Notes: generated by a model from the letters alone, not told the origin. 64,000 bases of DNA from Rhizobiaceae bacterium (GCA_029233925.1 JARGOX010000003.1:151542-215541), one strand, 5' to 3'. Counted from the stretch's first letter, positions 8,412 to 17,300 are shown. Made by a program: numbers and translations.

Positions 8412-9326
8412 CTAACCTGGCGCGTTGGGCGGTGCGGTCTGGCTGCCCAGTTCAAGGCGTCGCCAACTGGCTGGCGAGCGCCCGATCACCCGGCGAAAGT
8501 CGCGGCTCAGATGATAGGGATCGAAGAAACCGCAGGCATAGGCGATTTCACTCAGGGGCAGATTGCTCTCCAGCATGAGACGTTGCGCCATGGCCAGCCG
8601 TTCGCGGCGCAAATAGGCACGCGGCGTCGCGTTGAGATGCTTTTTGAAAAGCCGTCTGAGTTGAGATGCGCCAAGACCCGCGACCTCTTCCATCTGCGAT
8701 GCGGTCCACTTGTGTTCGGGATTGACAACAATGGCCGTGCGCAGCCGGTTCAGCCCCGCCGGCATTTCCGATCGCAGTGCCGGATCACCCTGACGGGCCA
8801 GCAAAGCCAGGAACTCCGCGACCCCGGCGTTCAGCCGCAGATCCGCATCGGCCGACCTTGCCCTGAGTGTATCAAACAGACGCTGGAACCAGGCAATCAA
8901 TTCAGAGCCCTGCGCAACGGCCATGCGCATGCGGGCCTCGCCAAACAATCGTCGCCGGTACACGCCAACATCCGGCCCATCGACGCGAAACCACATCAGT
9001 GACCAAGGGTCGGCAGCATCGGCGCGATGCCCATGCGGCTGATCGCCGGCAATCCATGCCAACTGACCGGCGCCGAGCGTGAAACTGACGCCGTCATGTT
9101 CGACTGTCCCCTTTCCTGACAGGCAATAGAGGATGTCATCGCCGGGACATTCCAGCCGGTTGATGCCGTCTGACGCGGCGGCATCCAGCCAACCAGCCCG
9201 CAGGACAGTCGCCAGACCGGATCGTGCAGCACTGTCGGGAAGGAAATGAAGGCTGACGTGAACCGTCGCCTTGCTGCGCAAATTTGTCATGCGCGTTTTA
9301 TACATGAGATTTGCAAAACTGTCCAT
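8412..9326 (-). CDS. AraC-family transcriptional regulator
   Basis: A 304-residue regulator with an N-terminal cupin-like sugar-sensing domain (about residues 25-170, including CPGDDILYCLSGKGTVEHDG and LAWIAGDQPHGH) and a C-terminal double HTH. The second HTH shows the AraC signature PLSEIAYACGFFDPYHLSRD followed by FRRVIGRSPASWRR. It is divergent from the PhyH/ABC/kinase operon with only 76 bases between the chosen starts, so it very likely controls that operon, probably as an activator responding to the imported compound. The start may instead be a later ATG (9305 or 9290), which would leave more room for promoters. Confidence 0.9.
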   Translation of the reverse strand: MDSFANLMYKTRMTNLRSKATVHVSLHFLPDSAARSGLATVLRAGWLDAAASDGINRLECPGDDILYCLSGKGTVEHDGVSFTLGAGQLAWIAGDQPHGHRADAADPWSLMWFRVDGPDVGVYRRRLFGEARMRMAVAQGSELIAWFQRLFDTLRARSADADLRLNAGVAEFLALLARQGDPALRSEMPAGLNRLRTAIVVNPEHKWTASQMEEVAGLGASQLRRLFKKHLNATPRAYLRRERLAMAQRLMLESNLPLSEIAYACGFFDPYHLSRDFRRVIGRSPASWRRLELGSQTAPPNAPG

Positions 9327-9402
9327 TTAATCAACCCCGGCTCACTGTAAGATGGGGTCAACAAAAGCCGATCCAGTCGGTGATACAATTCTGAGGGAGG
9401 TT

Positions 9403-10170
9403 ATGATGCTTGTTCCCAGCAAGGAAGAAATGCGTGCCTATGAGGTCGATGGTTACTTCGTACGCAAGAATTTTCTCAGTGAGCCGGAAGTTGTCGATTT
9501 TCGCGATCACGCACGCCGCCAGCTCGAGGACGAAGCCAATTCCAGCACGGTCATGGAAAAGGGCGACAAGTCAGGCAAGAAGACCCTCCTGAAATTGTGG
9601 AATCACGCCGGAGACGACAAATTCGGAATGCTGGCGCGCGATGAGCGACTGGCACGCATGTCCGAAGCATTGATTGGCGAGGAGATCTATCTCTACAGCC
9701 ACAAGATGACGATGAAGCAACCCCGTGAGGGCGGTGCCTGGGAATGGCATCAGGATTTCGGCTACTGGTACAACAATGGCTGCCTGTCTCCGGAGATGCT
9801 TTCGATCTGGATTGCGCTCGATCTGTCGAACAAGGCCAATGGCTGCCTTCAGGTTCTCAAGGGCTCACATATTCTCGGTCGGCTGGACCATGTTCGCGAG
9901 AACGGACAGACCAATGTCGACAAGCCCTATCTTGATGCGGCGACTGAACGTTTTGAACATGTTTATGTGGATATGAATCCGGGCGACGCATTGGTTTTCC
10001 ACAGCAACCTGCTGCACCGCTCCGACGCCAACAACAGTGACACCTACCGTTGGGGATATATCTGTTCGTATAATGCGGTTCACAATGCGCCTTTCACCCG
10101 TGCGCGTGAATATGGCAATTATGAAGAACTCAAGATCGTGCCTGCAGGCAGCTTCATGGCAGCCGGATGA
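9403..10170 (+). CDS. Phytanoyl-CoA dioxygenase (PhyH) family Fe(II)/2-oxoglutarate oxygenase
   Basis: A 255-residue non-haem iron oxygenase. The facial triad is visible: H116 and D118 in EWHQDFGYW and H205 in FHSNLLHRSD, with R216 in DTYRWGY placed to bind 2-oxoglutarate. Bacterial PhyH members hydroxylate or oxidatively cleave small molecules such as ectoine, phosphonates and quaternary amines; the substrate is not evident. The start is ATG 9403 because AGGGAGG lies six bases upstream. It is the first gene of the operon and overlaps the permease gene by 4 bases (ATGA), so its product should act on, or release, the compound taken up by the ribose-type importer. That first place in a sugar operon is unusual. 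Confidence 0.9.
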   Translation: MMLVPSKEEMRAYEVDGYFVRKNFLSEPEVVDFRDHARRQLEDEANSSTVMEKGDKSGKKTLLKLWNHAGDDKFGMLARDERLARMSEALIGEEIYLYSHKMTMKQPREGGAWEWHQDFGYWYNNGCLSPEMLSIWIALDLSNKANGCLQVLKGSHILGRLDHVRENGQTNVDKPYLDAATERFEHVYVDMNPGDALVFHSNLLHRSDANNSDTYRWGYICSYNAVHNAPFTRAREYGNYEELKIVPAGSFMAAG

Positions 10171-11228
10171 CGGAGAACCCGACTGCCGCCAGCGGGCCAG
10201 GTGAAACACGACCCTCCCCGCAAAAAACCTGGTCGGATCCGCCAAGGGTCTCACTCATCAGACGGCTTTTGAGCGCCAAGGAGACGGGAGTCTTCCTGGC
10301 GCTTGTCGTCATGTGCGTATTTCTGTCCATGTCCACGGAGAGTTTTCTCAGCACCACAAATCTGCTGAATGTCGGCCGCCAGGTCTCACTGCTCGGAATC
10401 ATGGCCATCGGCATGACCTTTGTGTTGATCTCCGGCGAGATCGATTTGTCCGTTGGCTCAACCTACGCCCTGGCCGGGCTAAGCACCGGAATGCTGATCG
10501 TTCTGGGCTGGGGCCTCGTTCCCGCGCTGGCCATGGGGCTTGCCTGCGGCGCCGCCATCGGGCTGATCAACGGCTTGCTGTCCACCTATGGGCGGCTCCC
10601 CTCGCTGATTGCCACGCTCGGCATGTTGTCCATCGTCCGGGGCTCGGCTTTGTTGCTGACCGATGGCCGCCCGGTAACCGTCAACGTACGCAATGGCGCA
10701 GATCCGGCCATATTGGACCGTTTCGAATATATGGGACAAGGCTATCTGTTCGGCATCATACCAATGCAACTGGTGTTTTTCATCGTCCTGGCAATCCTCG
10801 GCTGGTTGCTGCTTTCGCGCACGGCCTTCGGGTTCCGGGTGTTTGCCGTGGGTGGCAGTGAAAAGGCTGCGCGCGTCTCCGGCATTCATGTGCCGACCGT
10901 CAAAATATGGTCCTTCGTCATCATGGGGATACTGGCGGCAGCGGCCGGCATATTGTCCCTGGCCTTTCTGCCCAGTGGACAGGCCGGGCGAACAGGCCTT
11001 GGCCTGGAACTGGATGTCATCGCCGCTGTTGTGGTTGGCGGTGCATCGCTGGCCGGCGGACTGGGTACCATTCTGGGCACTGTCTTTGGTGTCCTGATCA
11101 TCGGCGTTCTGCGCAATGGGCTTGTGCTGCTTGGTGTTTCACCATTCACACAGGAAGTGATGATCGGCCTGGTCATCATCGTGGCTGTGGCCATCGATAA
11201 ATGGAGTTCAACAAGACGGTCGACCTGA
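10167..11228 (+). CDS. Ribose-type ABC importer permease (RbsC-like)
   Basis: A 353-residue inner-membrane permease of the branched-chain/ribose family, with about 8-10 hydrophobic segments after a 40-residue cytoplasmic N-terminus. Typical family segments are VSLLGIMAIGMTFVLISGEI followed by DLSVGS near residue 75, the cytoplasmic coupling loop VGGSEKAARVSGIHV near residue 230, and VVVGGASLAGGLGTILGTVF near residue 290. It works as a dimer with the ATPase at 12324 and the binding protein at 11266. Translation is coupled to the PhyH gene by a 4-base overlap. Confidence 0.92.
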   Translation: MTENPTAASGPGETRPSPQKTWSDPPRVSLIRRLLSAKETGVFLALVVMCVFLSMSTESFLSTTNLLNVGRQVSLLGIMAIGMTFVLISGEIDLSVGSTYALAGLSTGMLIVLGWGLVPALAMGLACGAAIGLINGLLSTYGRLPSLIATLGMLSIVRGSALLLTDGRPVTVNVRNGADPAILDRFEYMGQGYLFGIIPMQLVFFIVLAILGWLLLSRTAFGFRVFAVGGSEKAARVSGIHVPTVKIWSFVIMGILAAAAGILSLAFLPSGQAGRTGLGLELDVIAAVVVGGASLAGGLGTILGTVFGVLIIGVLRNGLVLLGVSPFTQEVMIGLVIIVAVAIDKWSSTRRST

Positions 11229-11265
11229 GTGTCGGCCAACAACAAACTGAAAAGGGAGGAAGACA

Positions 11266-12240
11266 ATGAGAAAATTCCTATACGCTACTGTGGCATCGGC
11301 AACGTTGATGCTTACTGCACCTGCCGCCATGGCCGATCCGGTCAATGTGTCAGACTTCAAACTCGCGCCCAGAATTGCCGAACGTGTTGCGTCCGGTGAA
11401 CCATTGAATATTTTTGTGTCCTATCACGATGTATCCAATGAATTTTCACCATTCGTGCGCTCCGGTGTGGAACGTGCCGACAAGATGGAAGGCGTCAATG
11501 CCCGCTTTATCGGCCCTGTCGGGGCGGATGCCGATGCGCAGATCTCTGAAATCGAAACCCTGTCCAGCCAGATGGACGGCCTGGCCATCTCCTCGGTCAG
11601 TTCCGATGCACTGGCGCCGCTGATCAACCGGATCATCGCCGCCGGCATCCCGGTCATCACCTATAATACAGACAATGGTGAGAGTGACCGGCTGGTTTTT
11701 GCAGGCCAGGACCTGATCCAATCGGGCCGTGAAGCCGGAAAATTGATGGCTGATGTGCTGGATGGCAAAGGTCGGGTGATCATCACCACTCTGGACGCCG
11801 CAGCGCAATGGTCGCTGGACCGTGAAAGCGGCGCCCGCGAGGCTCTTGCCGAACATCCCGGCATTGAGGTGGTACGGACTTTGAATACCGGTACGGACCC
11901 GCAGGAAATCTATGCGGCGATCGAAAATGCCATGTTGGCCGACTCGAAAATCACCGGCATTCTTTCACTTGAGTGCTGCTCGACGCCACCGGCTGGCGAA
12001 TGGGTGGATCGCAACGGCCGCGTCGGCGACATCAAGGTCGTCGGCTTCGACCTGCTTGACCAGACCGTGGAACTGGTTTCCAAGGGCGTGGTGCAGGCCA
12101 CCATCGACCAGGCGCCGGAACGTCAGGGATATGAAGCCGTCAATCTGCTGGTATCCTTCCTCGGTGGCAAGACCATCGATGACCTTGATACCGGTGTTGG
12201 GATTTATACACCGGACAATATTGCTGAAGTCATGAAGTAA
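11266..12240 (+). CDS. Periplasmic sugar-binding protein of the ribose type
   Basis: A 324-residue periplasmic binding protein (peripla_BP_4 type). The signal peptide is MRKFLYATVASATLMLTAPA ending at AMA. The two-lobed fold is recognisable from GPVGADADAQISEIETLSSQ, GIPVITYNTDNGESDRLVFA (inter-lobe strand) and VVGFDLLDQTVELVSKGVVQ near the C-terminus. GGGAGGAAG lies just before the ATG. It delivers the ligand to the permease. A strong hairpin directly after its stop (12257-12289) is typical of binding-protein genes that need higher expression than their operon neighbours. The ligand is not evident; the kinase and RbsD-like genes suggest a furanose or pyranose. Confidence 0.92.
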   Translation: MRKFLYATVASATLMLTAPAAMADPVNVSDFKLAPRIAERVASGEPLNIFVSYHDVSNEFSPFVRSGVERADKMEGVNARFIGPVGADADAQISEIETLSSQMDGLAISSVSSDALAPLINRIIAAGIPVITYNTDNGESDRLVFAGQDLIQSGREAGKLMADVLDGKGRVIITTLDAAAQWSLDRESGAREALAEHPGIEVVRTLNTGTDPQEIYAAIENAMLADSKITGILSLECCSTPPAGEWVDRNGRVGDIKVVGFDLLDQTVELVSKGVVQATIDQAPERQGYEAVNLLVSFLGGKTIDDLDTGVGIYTPDNIAEVMK

Positions 12241-12256
12241 GAGCGTCCTCCCGACC

Positions 12257-12289
12257 GACGGCCGCATCTTTCTTTCCGGTGCGGCCGTC
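12257..12289 (+). promoter_or_regulatory. Intra-operon RNA hairpin after the binding-protein gene
   Basis: GACGGCCGCA and TGCGGCCGTC form a perfect 10-bp stem around a 13-base loop. It lies 16 bases after the stop of the binding protein and 35 bases before the ATPase gene. There is no T run, so it is more likely a 3'-end stabiliser or partial attenuator, giving more binding protein than ATPase, than a full terminator. Confidence 0.75.
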
Positions 12290-12323
12290 AACGATCTGAA
12301 TACGGCCTTGGCTGGAGCCTGAA

Positions 12324-13853
12324 TTGACCGAAAAATCCATTCTGGAACTGCGCAACATCACGCGGACTTTTCCCGGCGTCACGGCCCTGGATGACGTGTC
12401 TGCCAGTTTTCGCGCCGGTGAAATTCATGCCATCATCGGTGAAAATGGTGCCGGGAAAAGCACCATGATGAATATTCTTGCCGGCGAATTATCACCCGAT
12501 TCGGGCACATTACACGTCAACGGGCGCGAAACAACGATCGGCAGCCCGCGCCAAAGCCAGGCTTTGGGAATCCGAATTGTTTTCCAGGAACTCTCGCTCT
12601 GCCAGAATCTGACTGTTGGAGAGAATGTCCTGTTGGGGCCAATGGCTGCGCAACCCGCCCTGTCCCATCTCAATCGAAATTCAGCTGTCAGGGCTGCGAC
12701 GGATGTTCTGGCGCGACTTGGCATGTCCGATGTGCGCGCCGATACACCGCTGGCCGGTCTGTCAGTGGCGCAGAAGCAATTGGTGGAAATTGCCCGCGCC
12801 ATTTCTCAACAGGTGCATATTCTGGTGCTCGACGAGCCAAATTCCGCCCTGTCAAAACGCGAAACACAGCGATTGTTCGATATGGTTCGCAGCCTGAAGG
12901 AGGAAGGTGTGACCATCCTCTATGTGTCACACCATCTCGATGAAGTTCTGGCACTGGCCGATAGGATCAGCGTCATGCGCGACGGCAAATTGATCACCAC
13001 GCTGGACAATGGTCCCGATGTGACCGTCGACAAGCTTGTCACCCTCATGGTGGGGCGTTCTGTCAATGCCGCTGAACAATATGCCCTGCAATGCGAAGTG
13101 TCCGACCACCCTGCCGAAACAGCGCTGGAGGTTCGTGACCTGTCTGTGCCCGGCCATATTCGCCATGCCACATTCAAACTTTCCAAAGGCGAGATCCTCG
13201 GTATTGCAGGCCTGCCTGACAGTGGCAAGGATGTGCTGGCCGAAGCCATATTCGGGCTGTTGCCGCGCGGCGGCGAGGTGGAAATCGGGGGCATACGGCT
13301 CAGTCCGGGCAAGCCCTATCATTCCATAGCTGCCGGCATGTCTCTGATACCGGCTGACCGGCGAAGCGCCGGTGCGCTGCTCTCCATGAGCGTGGCGGAA
13401 AACACGGTTTCAGCAGCCCTGAAAAAATTTACCCGGCTTGGCTTCATGCGTGGAGGGGCCGTCAAGGACATCGCCAACAGATATGTCAGGGAACTGGATG
13501 CCCGCGTCGCCAGTCTGGGCCAGAAGATCGCCACACTCAGCGGTGGCAATCAGCAGAAGATCATTCTGGCCCGTGGGCTGATTACCGGACCCCGTGTCCT
13601 GATCCTGCATGAACCGACCCGCGGCATTGATGTCGGTGCGAAAGCTGAAATCTATGCGATCTTGAAATCTCTGGCAGCTGATGGCATGGCCATCATGATG
13701 ATCTCATCCGAACTGCCGGAAGTCATGCTGCATTCCAGCCGCGTTCTCGTCATGGCCGACAAGATTGTGATGGGGCAACTGACCGGCGCGCAGATCACGG
13801 AAGAGGCCATCATGTCGCTTGCCACACGCAGTGACCAGGAACGCGCAGCATGA
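12324..13853 (+). CDS. Sugar ABC importer ATPase with two nucleotide-binding domains (RbsA/XylG-like)
   Basis: A 509-residue duplicated ATPase. NBD1 has Walker A IIGENGAGKSTMM, signature LSVAQKQLVEIARA and Walker B ILVLDEPNSALSKRE. NBD2 has a degenerate Walker A (AGLPDSGKDVL), the signature LSGGNQQKIILARG and a Walker B reading VLILHEPTRGIDVG, where the usual aspartate is histidine. A weak second site is normal in this family, but the aspartate change is notable. The start codon is TTG at 12324 or a nearby alternative; residues ESILELRNITRTFPGV follow directly. It powers the permease at 10167. The 3' end is followed after 37 bases by the kinase gene. Confidence 0.92.
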   Translation: MTEKSILELRNITRTFPGVTALDDVSASFRAGEIHAIIGENGAGKSTMMNILAGELSPDSGTLHVNGRETTIGSPRQSQALGIRIVFQELSLCQNLTVGENVLLGPMAAQPALSHLNRNSAVRAATDVLARLGMSDVRADTPLAGLSVAQKQLVEIARAISQQVHILVLDEPNSALSKRETQRLFDMVRSLKEEGVTILYVSHHLDEVLALADRISVMRDGKLITTLDNGPDVTVDKLVTLMVGRSVNAAEQYALQCEVSDHPAETALEVRDLSVPGHIRHATFKLSKGEILGIAGLPDSGKDVLAEAIFGLLPRGGEVEIGGIRLSPGKPYHSIAAGMSLIPADRRSAGALLSMSVAENTVSAALKKFTRLGFMRGGAVKDIANRYVRELDARVASLGQKIATLSGGNQQKIILARGLITGPRVLILHEPTRGIDVGAKAEIYAILKSLAADGMAIMMISSELPEVMLHSSRVLVMADKIVMGQLTGAQITEEAIMSLATRSDQERAA

Positions 13854-13890
13854 GATATCCCTTGCAGCCATTCTCCAGAGGGAACGCCCG

Positions 13891-14844
13891 ATGACAAATA
13901 TTACCGTTGTTGGCAGCTTTGCTGTCGGACTGACGATACGCACCGATCAGATGCCGGTCTTCGGCCAGACACTATTGGGTTCGGATTTTGATTTCGGGCC
14001 TGGCGGCAAGGGCTCCAATCAGGCCGTCGGTGTCGCTCGCCTTGGTGCCGACGCCACATTGGTTACCTGCCTTGGAACCGATGAACTGGCAGCTGTGGCA
14101 GACAAGCTCTATGCCACTGAGGGCGTCGATACCCGCTATATCGAGCGCACGGACCAGCGCGCAACCGGCGCCGGCATCATCATCTTGAATGCCGAGGGTG
14201 AGAATTTCATCATCCTCGATATGGGTGCCAATGAGATGATGGACGCGGCCTTCGTGGATCGCGCCAAGCCGAGTATCGATCGCAGCGACATTGTCATGGC
14301 GGTCCTCGAGATTCCGGTTTCCGCTGCCATGCGCGCCATGCAACTGGGCAAGGCCGCCGGGGCACGCACCATTCTCAACCCGGCGCCCGCGACGAAATTG
14401 CCGCAGGAAATATTTGCCCATGTGGACTACCTGACCCCCAATGAAAGCGAATTGCGCATCCTGATGGGCTTGGCCCCGGATGACCCCAGCAGCACCCGTG
14501 ATCTGGCGCTGGCTCTGCGCGATAGAGGCGTGGGAACTGTGGTGGTGACACTGGGAGGCAAGGGCGCGCTCATTCTCTCCGAGGATCATGATATGGTTGT
14601 TCCAACGCGTCGCGTCGACGTGGTGGATACGACCGGCGCAGGCGATGCGTTCAATGCCGGTTTCGCCGTGGCCCTGGGAGAAGGACGCGCTGTTGAAGAT
14701 GCCGTGGCCTTCGGCGCGGCCTGTGGTGCACATGCCTGTACCCGTCTAGGTGTCATTCCGTCGTTGGCCACGCGCGCCGAACTGGAATCGGCATGGACCG
14801 ACGTCAATATCAAAACTGCAATGCACAAGAAAGGCACAAGATGA
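13891..14844 (+). CDS. PfkB-family sugar kinase (ribokinase-like)
   Basis: A 317-residue ribokinase-family enzyme. It begins TNITVVGSFAVGLTIRTDQM and has the N-terminal GPGGKGSNQAVGVARLGADA sugar-binding motif, and the C-terminal catalytic motif DTTGAGDAFNAGFAVALGEG with the general-base aspartate. It should phosphorylate the imported sugar or sugar-like compound with ATP. The start at 13891 is preceded by GAGGGAA. The ATG of the RbsD-like gene overlaps its stop by 4 bases. Ribokinase itself is about 310 residues, so the length fits, but the substrate may differ from ribose. Confidence 0.9.
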   Translation: MTNITVVGSFAVGLTIRTDQMPVFGQTLLGSDFDFGPGGKGSNQAVGVARLGADATLVTCLGTDELAAVADKLYATEGVDTRYIERTDQRATGAGIIILNAEGENFIILDMGANEMMDAAFVDRAKPSIDRSDIVMAVLEIPVSAAMRAMQLGKAAGARTILNPAPATKLPQEIFAHVDYLTPNESELRILMGLAPDDPSSTRDLALALRDRGVGTVVVTLGGKGALILSEDHDMVVPTRRVDVVDTTGAGDAFNAGFAVALGEGRAVEDAVAFGAACGAHACTRLGVIPSLATRAELESAWTDVNIKTAMHKKGTR

Positions 14845-15305
14845 AACGAGGCAAGCTGCTCAATTCCGAATTGAATCACGCCATTGCCAGCATGGGACAT
14901 GGTGATCTGATGATCGTGTGCGATGCGGGTTTTCCTATTCCCGACGACGTCTGGCGCATTGATCTGGCCATAACGCGCGATGTTCCCGATCTGAAAACGG
15001 TCCTGTCTGCGATTGACGCGGATTTCATCACGGAAAAGGTCGCCTATGCGGACACGCTGACCGACCACAATCCGGTCCTGCTTGAAACGGTGAAATCGAT
15101 ATTTTCAGATGCCGAATTCGAAACACTCTCCCATGAGACGATTCTCGGTGAAATGGCGGCGAAAGCCAAGGTAATCGTGCGCACCGGCGCCTTTGATCCC
15201 TGGGGCAATATTCTGCTTTATGCAGGTGTTGACGTCCCTGAATGGTTCTCCAAACCGGGAACCGTCGCACCGGATTATTATGCCGACAAGATGAACAAGG
15301 AATAG
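14841..15305 (+). CDS. RbsD/FucU-family sugar mutarotase
   Basis: A 154-residue protein of the RbsD family, which interconverts pyranose and furanose anomers before phosphorylation. The family start KRGKLLNSELNHAIASMGHG carries the conserved catalytic histidine, with CDAGFPIPDDVWRIDLAITR following and the C-terminal VIVRTGAFDPWGNILLYAGV. The start is set at 14841 by the ATGA overlap with the kinase gene. The length is a little above E. coli RbsD (139). With the kinase and the importer it argues that the substrate is a reducing sugar or a close analogue. Confidence 0.9.
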   Translation: MKRGKLLNSELNHAIASMGHGDLMIVCDAGFPIPDDVWRIDLAITRDVPDLKTVLSAIDADFITEKVAYADTLTDHNPVLLETVKSIFSDAEFETLSHETILGEMAAKAKVIVRTGAFDPWGNILLYAGVDVPEWFSKPGTVAPDYYADKMNKE

Positions 15306-15312
15306 GGCCGGC

Positions 15313-16134
15313 ATGCCGCGCATATTTGACTGGTCCGCCAGGCCTGCCAATCGATTGGCCACAGTTGGCGGCCTTCGCGCCGCCAAGGGCCATTCGGCAG
15401 CCTTTGCCCAGGTCACAGCCAACACGGCTGCCGAGGCTGCAGCTGCCGAGGCGGCCGGCATTGAAATGATTGTCTGCAGAGCGCGCAATGTGAGCGAGGT
15501 CCGCAAGGGTTCCGCACAGGTATTTGTCACCGCCGCTCTCGGTTTTGCCGAGGCGATCACCACAGACGAAATTCTGCGCACCGCCTTCAAGGCGCTGACC
15601 GATGGCGCAGATGCGGTCATCACCGCCCGACGCCTCGATATCGTCTCTCTGCTGGCAGCAGAAAATATTCCGGTCATGGGCCATCTGGGTTTCGTTCCGC
15701 GCAAATCAACCTGGATCGGACAGGTCCGCTCAGTTGGCAAGACGGCTCAGGAAGCGCTGGATTTGTTTCACAGTTTCCGGCGGCTGGAAGAAGCCGGCGC
15801 CTTTGCCGTGGAAGCCGAACTGGTTCCCGCCCGCCTGATGGCGGAAATCACGGCGCGCAGTGGGTTGGTCACGATCTCCCTTGGTTCGGGCCCTTCAGCC
15901 GAAGTGATGTTTCTGTTTTCCGAAGATATTTGCGGTGAAACAGACAAGGTTCCGCGCCACGCGCGCCGTTACGGTGATCTGGCGCGTCTCCACAAGCAAA
16001 TGGACGAAGAAAGACGTGCTGCCCTGTCTGCCTTCCGCAGCGATATCCGGCAGGGCGATTTTCCTGCACCGGAAGAAACGGCGGGATTGGATGAGCAGGA
16101 ACTGCAGACATTCCTTTCGCGTATCGACGGGTAG
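15313..16134 (+). CDS. PanB-like protein (ketopantoate hydroxymethyltransferase fold), function unknown
   Basis: A 273-residue predicted TIM barrel. The segment IPVMGHLGFVPRKSTWIGQV, AGAFAVEAELVP and a glycine-rich SLGSGP resemble PanB (VCGHLGLTPQSV, LLVLECVP, GIGAG). The glutamate of ECVP is kept as EAELVP. The two segments that carry the Mg-ligand aspartates in PanB seem to read CRARN and TAALGF, so I see neither ligand. It is therefore unlikely to be a standard ketopantoate synthase; a lyase or aldolase of the wider PEP-mutase/PanB superfamily is possible. It is the last gene of the operon, 7 bases after the RbsD-like gene. The C-terminal about 50 residues are charged and helical. Confidence 0.75.
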   Translation: MPRIFDWSARPANRLATVGGLRAAKGHSAAFAQVTANTAAEAAAAEAAGIEMIVCRARNVSEVRKGSAQVFVTAALGFAEAITTDEILRTAFKALTDGADAVITARRLDIVSLLAAENIPVMGHLGFVPRKSTWIGQVRSVGKTAQEALDLFHSFRRLEEAGAFAVEAELVPARLMAEITARSGLVTISLGSGPSAEVMFLFSEDICGETDKVPRHARRYGDLARLHKQMDEERRAALSAFRSDIRQGDFPAPEETAGLDEQELQTFLSRIDG

Positions 16135-16263
16135 ACCGGGAAGGTGCCCCTCCTGGCACTGCGTGGAACGGAAATACGTGCCGCGGTCGCCAGTGACTTC
16201 CCAATGAAAATGGACAGCAATCACAACGGCGACGTCTTCGCCAGCACATAGGCCTGCGGACAC

Positions 16264-17295
16264 CTATATGTTCGAAGGCCATGTATCGCTGAGCCGGTAG
16301 CCTTCCGGCCACGGGTCATCGGGGTCGAGCATGTGCTGATGGGTGCCGGTAATCCAGGCACGGCCGGTGATCTCGGGAATGATCGCTGGCCTGCCGCCGA
16401 CTTCGGTTTCAGCAAAGATCCTGCCGTGAAATTCGGAACCGATGATCGACGTTGCGGTAAACGTATCGCCAATTTTCATCTCACCGGCAGCATGCAGCAG
16501 CGCCATGCGCGCCGAAGCTGCCGTTCCCGTCGGCGAGCGGTCGATCTTGCCCGGCTGGATGGCCACCGCCGCCTTTGCGGAAAGGTGATTTCCTGCTCGC
16601 TCGATCGGGCCGGCAAACAGACAGAAGGAAAAATGCGTCCAGTCCGGATTGTCTGGATGCACAAATTTGAGTTGCTGATTGGCCGCATTGGTCACGCGCA
16701 CGCCAAGCTCGGCAAGCGTCCTGGCTTCCGATGCTTCAAGCTTGAAGCCAAGCGCCTGCGCATCCACCACGACAAAGCTGTCACCGCCATAGGCCGTGTC
16801 GACGCTGATGGCGCCCAGCCCCGGCACATTCAGGTGAACGCCGACCTCGCCTGCAAAGGACGGCAGGTTCTGTACCGTGATCCTCTGCGCCTTGCCATCG
16901 GCACATTCCGCCCGCACCCGCACCAAGCCGCCGGGCGCTTCCAGAACCATTTCGGTTACTGGCGATTGCATCGCTATAATGCCGCTGTCCAGCAACACCG
17001 TCGCGACACAGATCGCATTGGAACCGGACATCGGCGGCGTGTCTTCCGGTTCCATGATGATCCATCCCATCTGCGCATCGGGATGTTTTGGCGGCACGAG
17101 AAGATTGACATGCCGAAACACCCCGCCACGCGGCTCATTCAGCATGAAATTGCGCAACGTCTGATCCTGCGCAATCCATGTACGCTGCGCCCACAGCGTA
17201 TCGCCAGGCGGTGGGGCAACACCGCCGACAATCACATCGCCCACTTCGCCTTCTGCGTGGCACGAAACCACATGGATTGTTCTCGAACTGCGCAT
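16264..17295 (-). CDS. Proline racemase-family protein (possible hydroxyproline dehydratase or epimerase)
   Basis: A 343-residue proline-racemase-fold protein. In the family two catalytic cysteines lie in MCGxx and DRSPCGTG. Here the equivalents read [11 protein letters not shown] (Ser) and [13 protein letters not shown] (Thr), so both cysteines are replaced. Known subgroups are Cys/Cys (racemases, epimerases), Ser/Cys (4-hydroxyproline epimerases) and Cys/Thr (trans-3-hydroxyproline dehydratases); Thr at the second site points to dehydratase-like chemistry. The gene is 5 bases downstream of the StcD-like demethylase gene and surely in the same operon, which places it in proline-betaine or hydroxyproline-derivative catabolism. 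GC-rich coding with normal codon use. Confidence 0.85.
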   Translation of the reverse strand: MRSSRTIHVVSCHAEGEVGDVIVGGVAPPPGDTLWAQRTWIAQDQTLRNFMLNEPRGGVFRHVNLLVPPKHPDAQMGWIIMEPEDTPPMSGSNAICVATVLLDSGIIAMQSPVTEMVLEAPGGLVRVRAECADGKAQRITVQNLPSFAGEVGVHLNVPGLGAISVDTAYGGDSFVVVDAQALGFKLEASEARTLAELGVRVTNAANQQLKFVHPDNPDWTHFSFCLFAGPIERAGNHLSAKAAVAIQPGKIDRSPTGTAASARMALLHAAGEMKIGDTFTATSIIGSEFHGRIFAETEVGGRPAIIPEITGRAWITGTHQHMLDPDDPWPEGYRLSDTWPSNI

Positions 17296-17300
17296 TGCTG

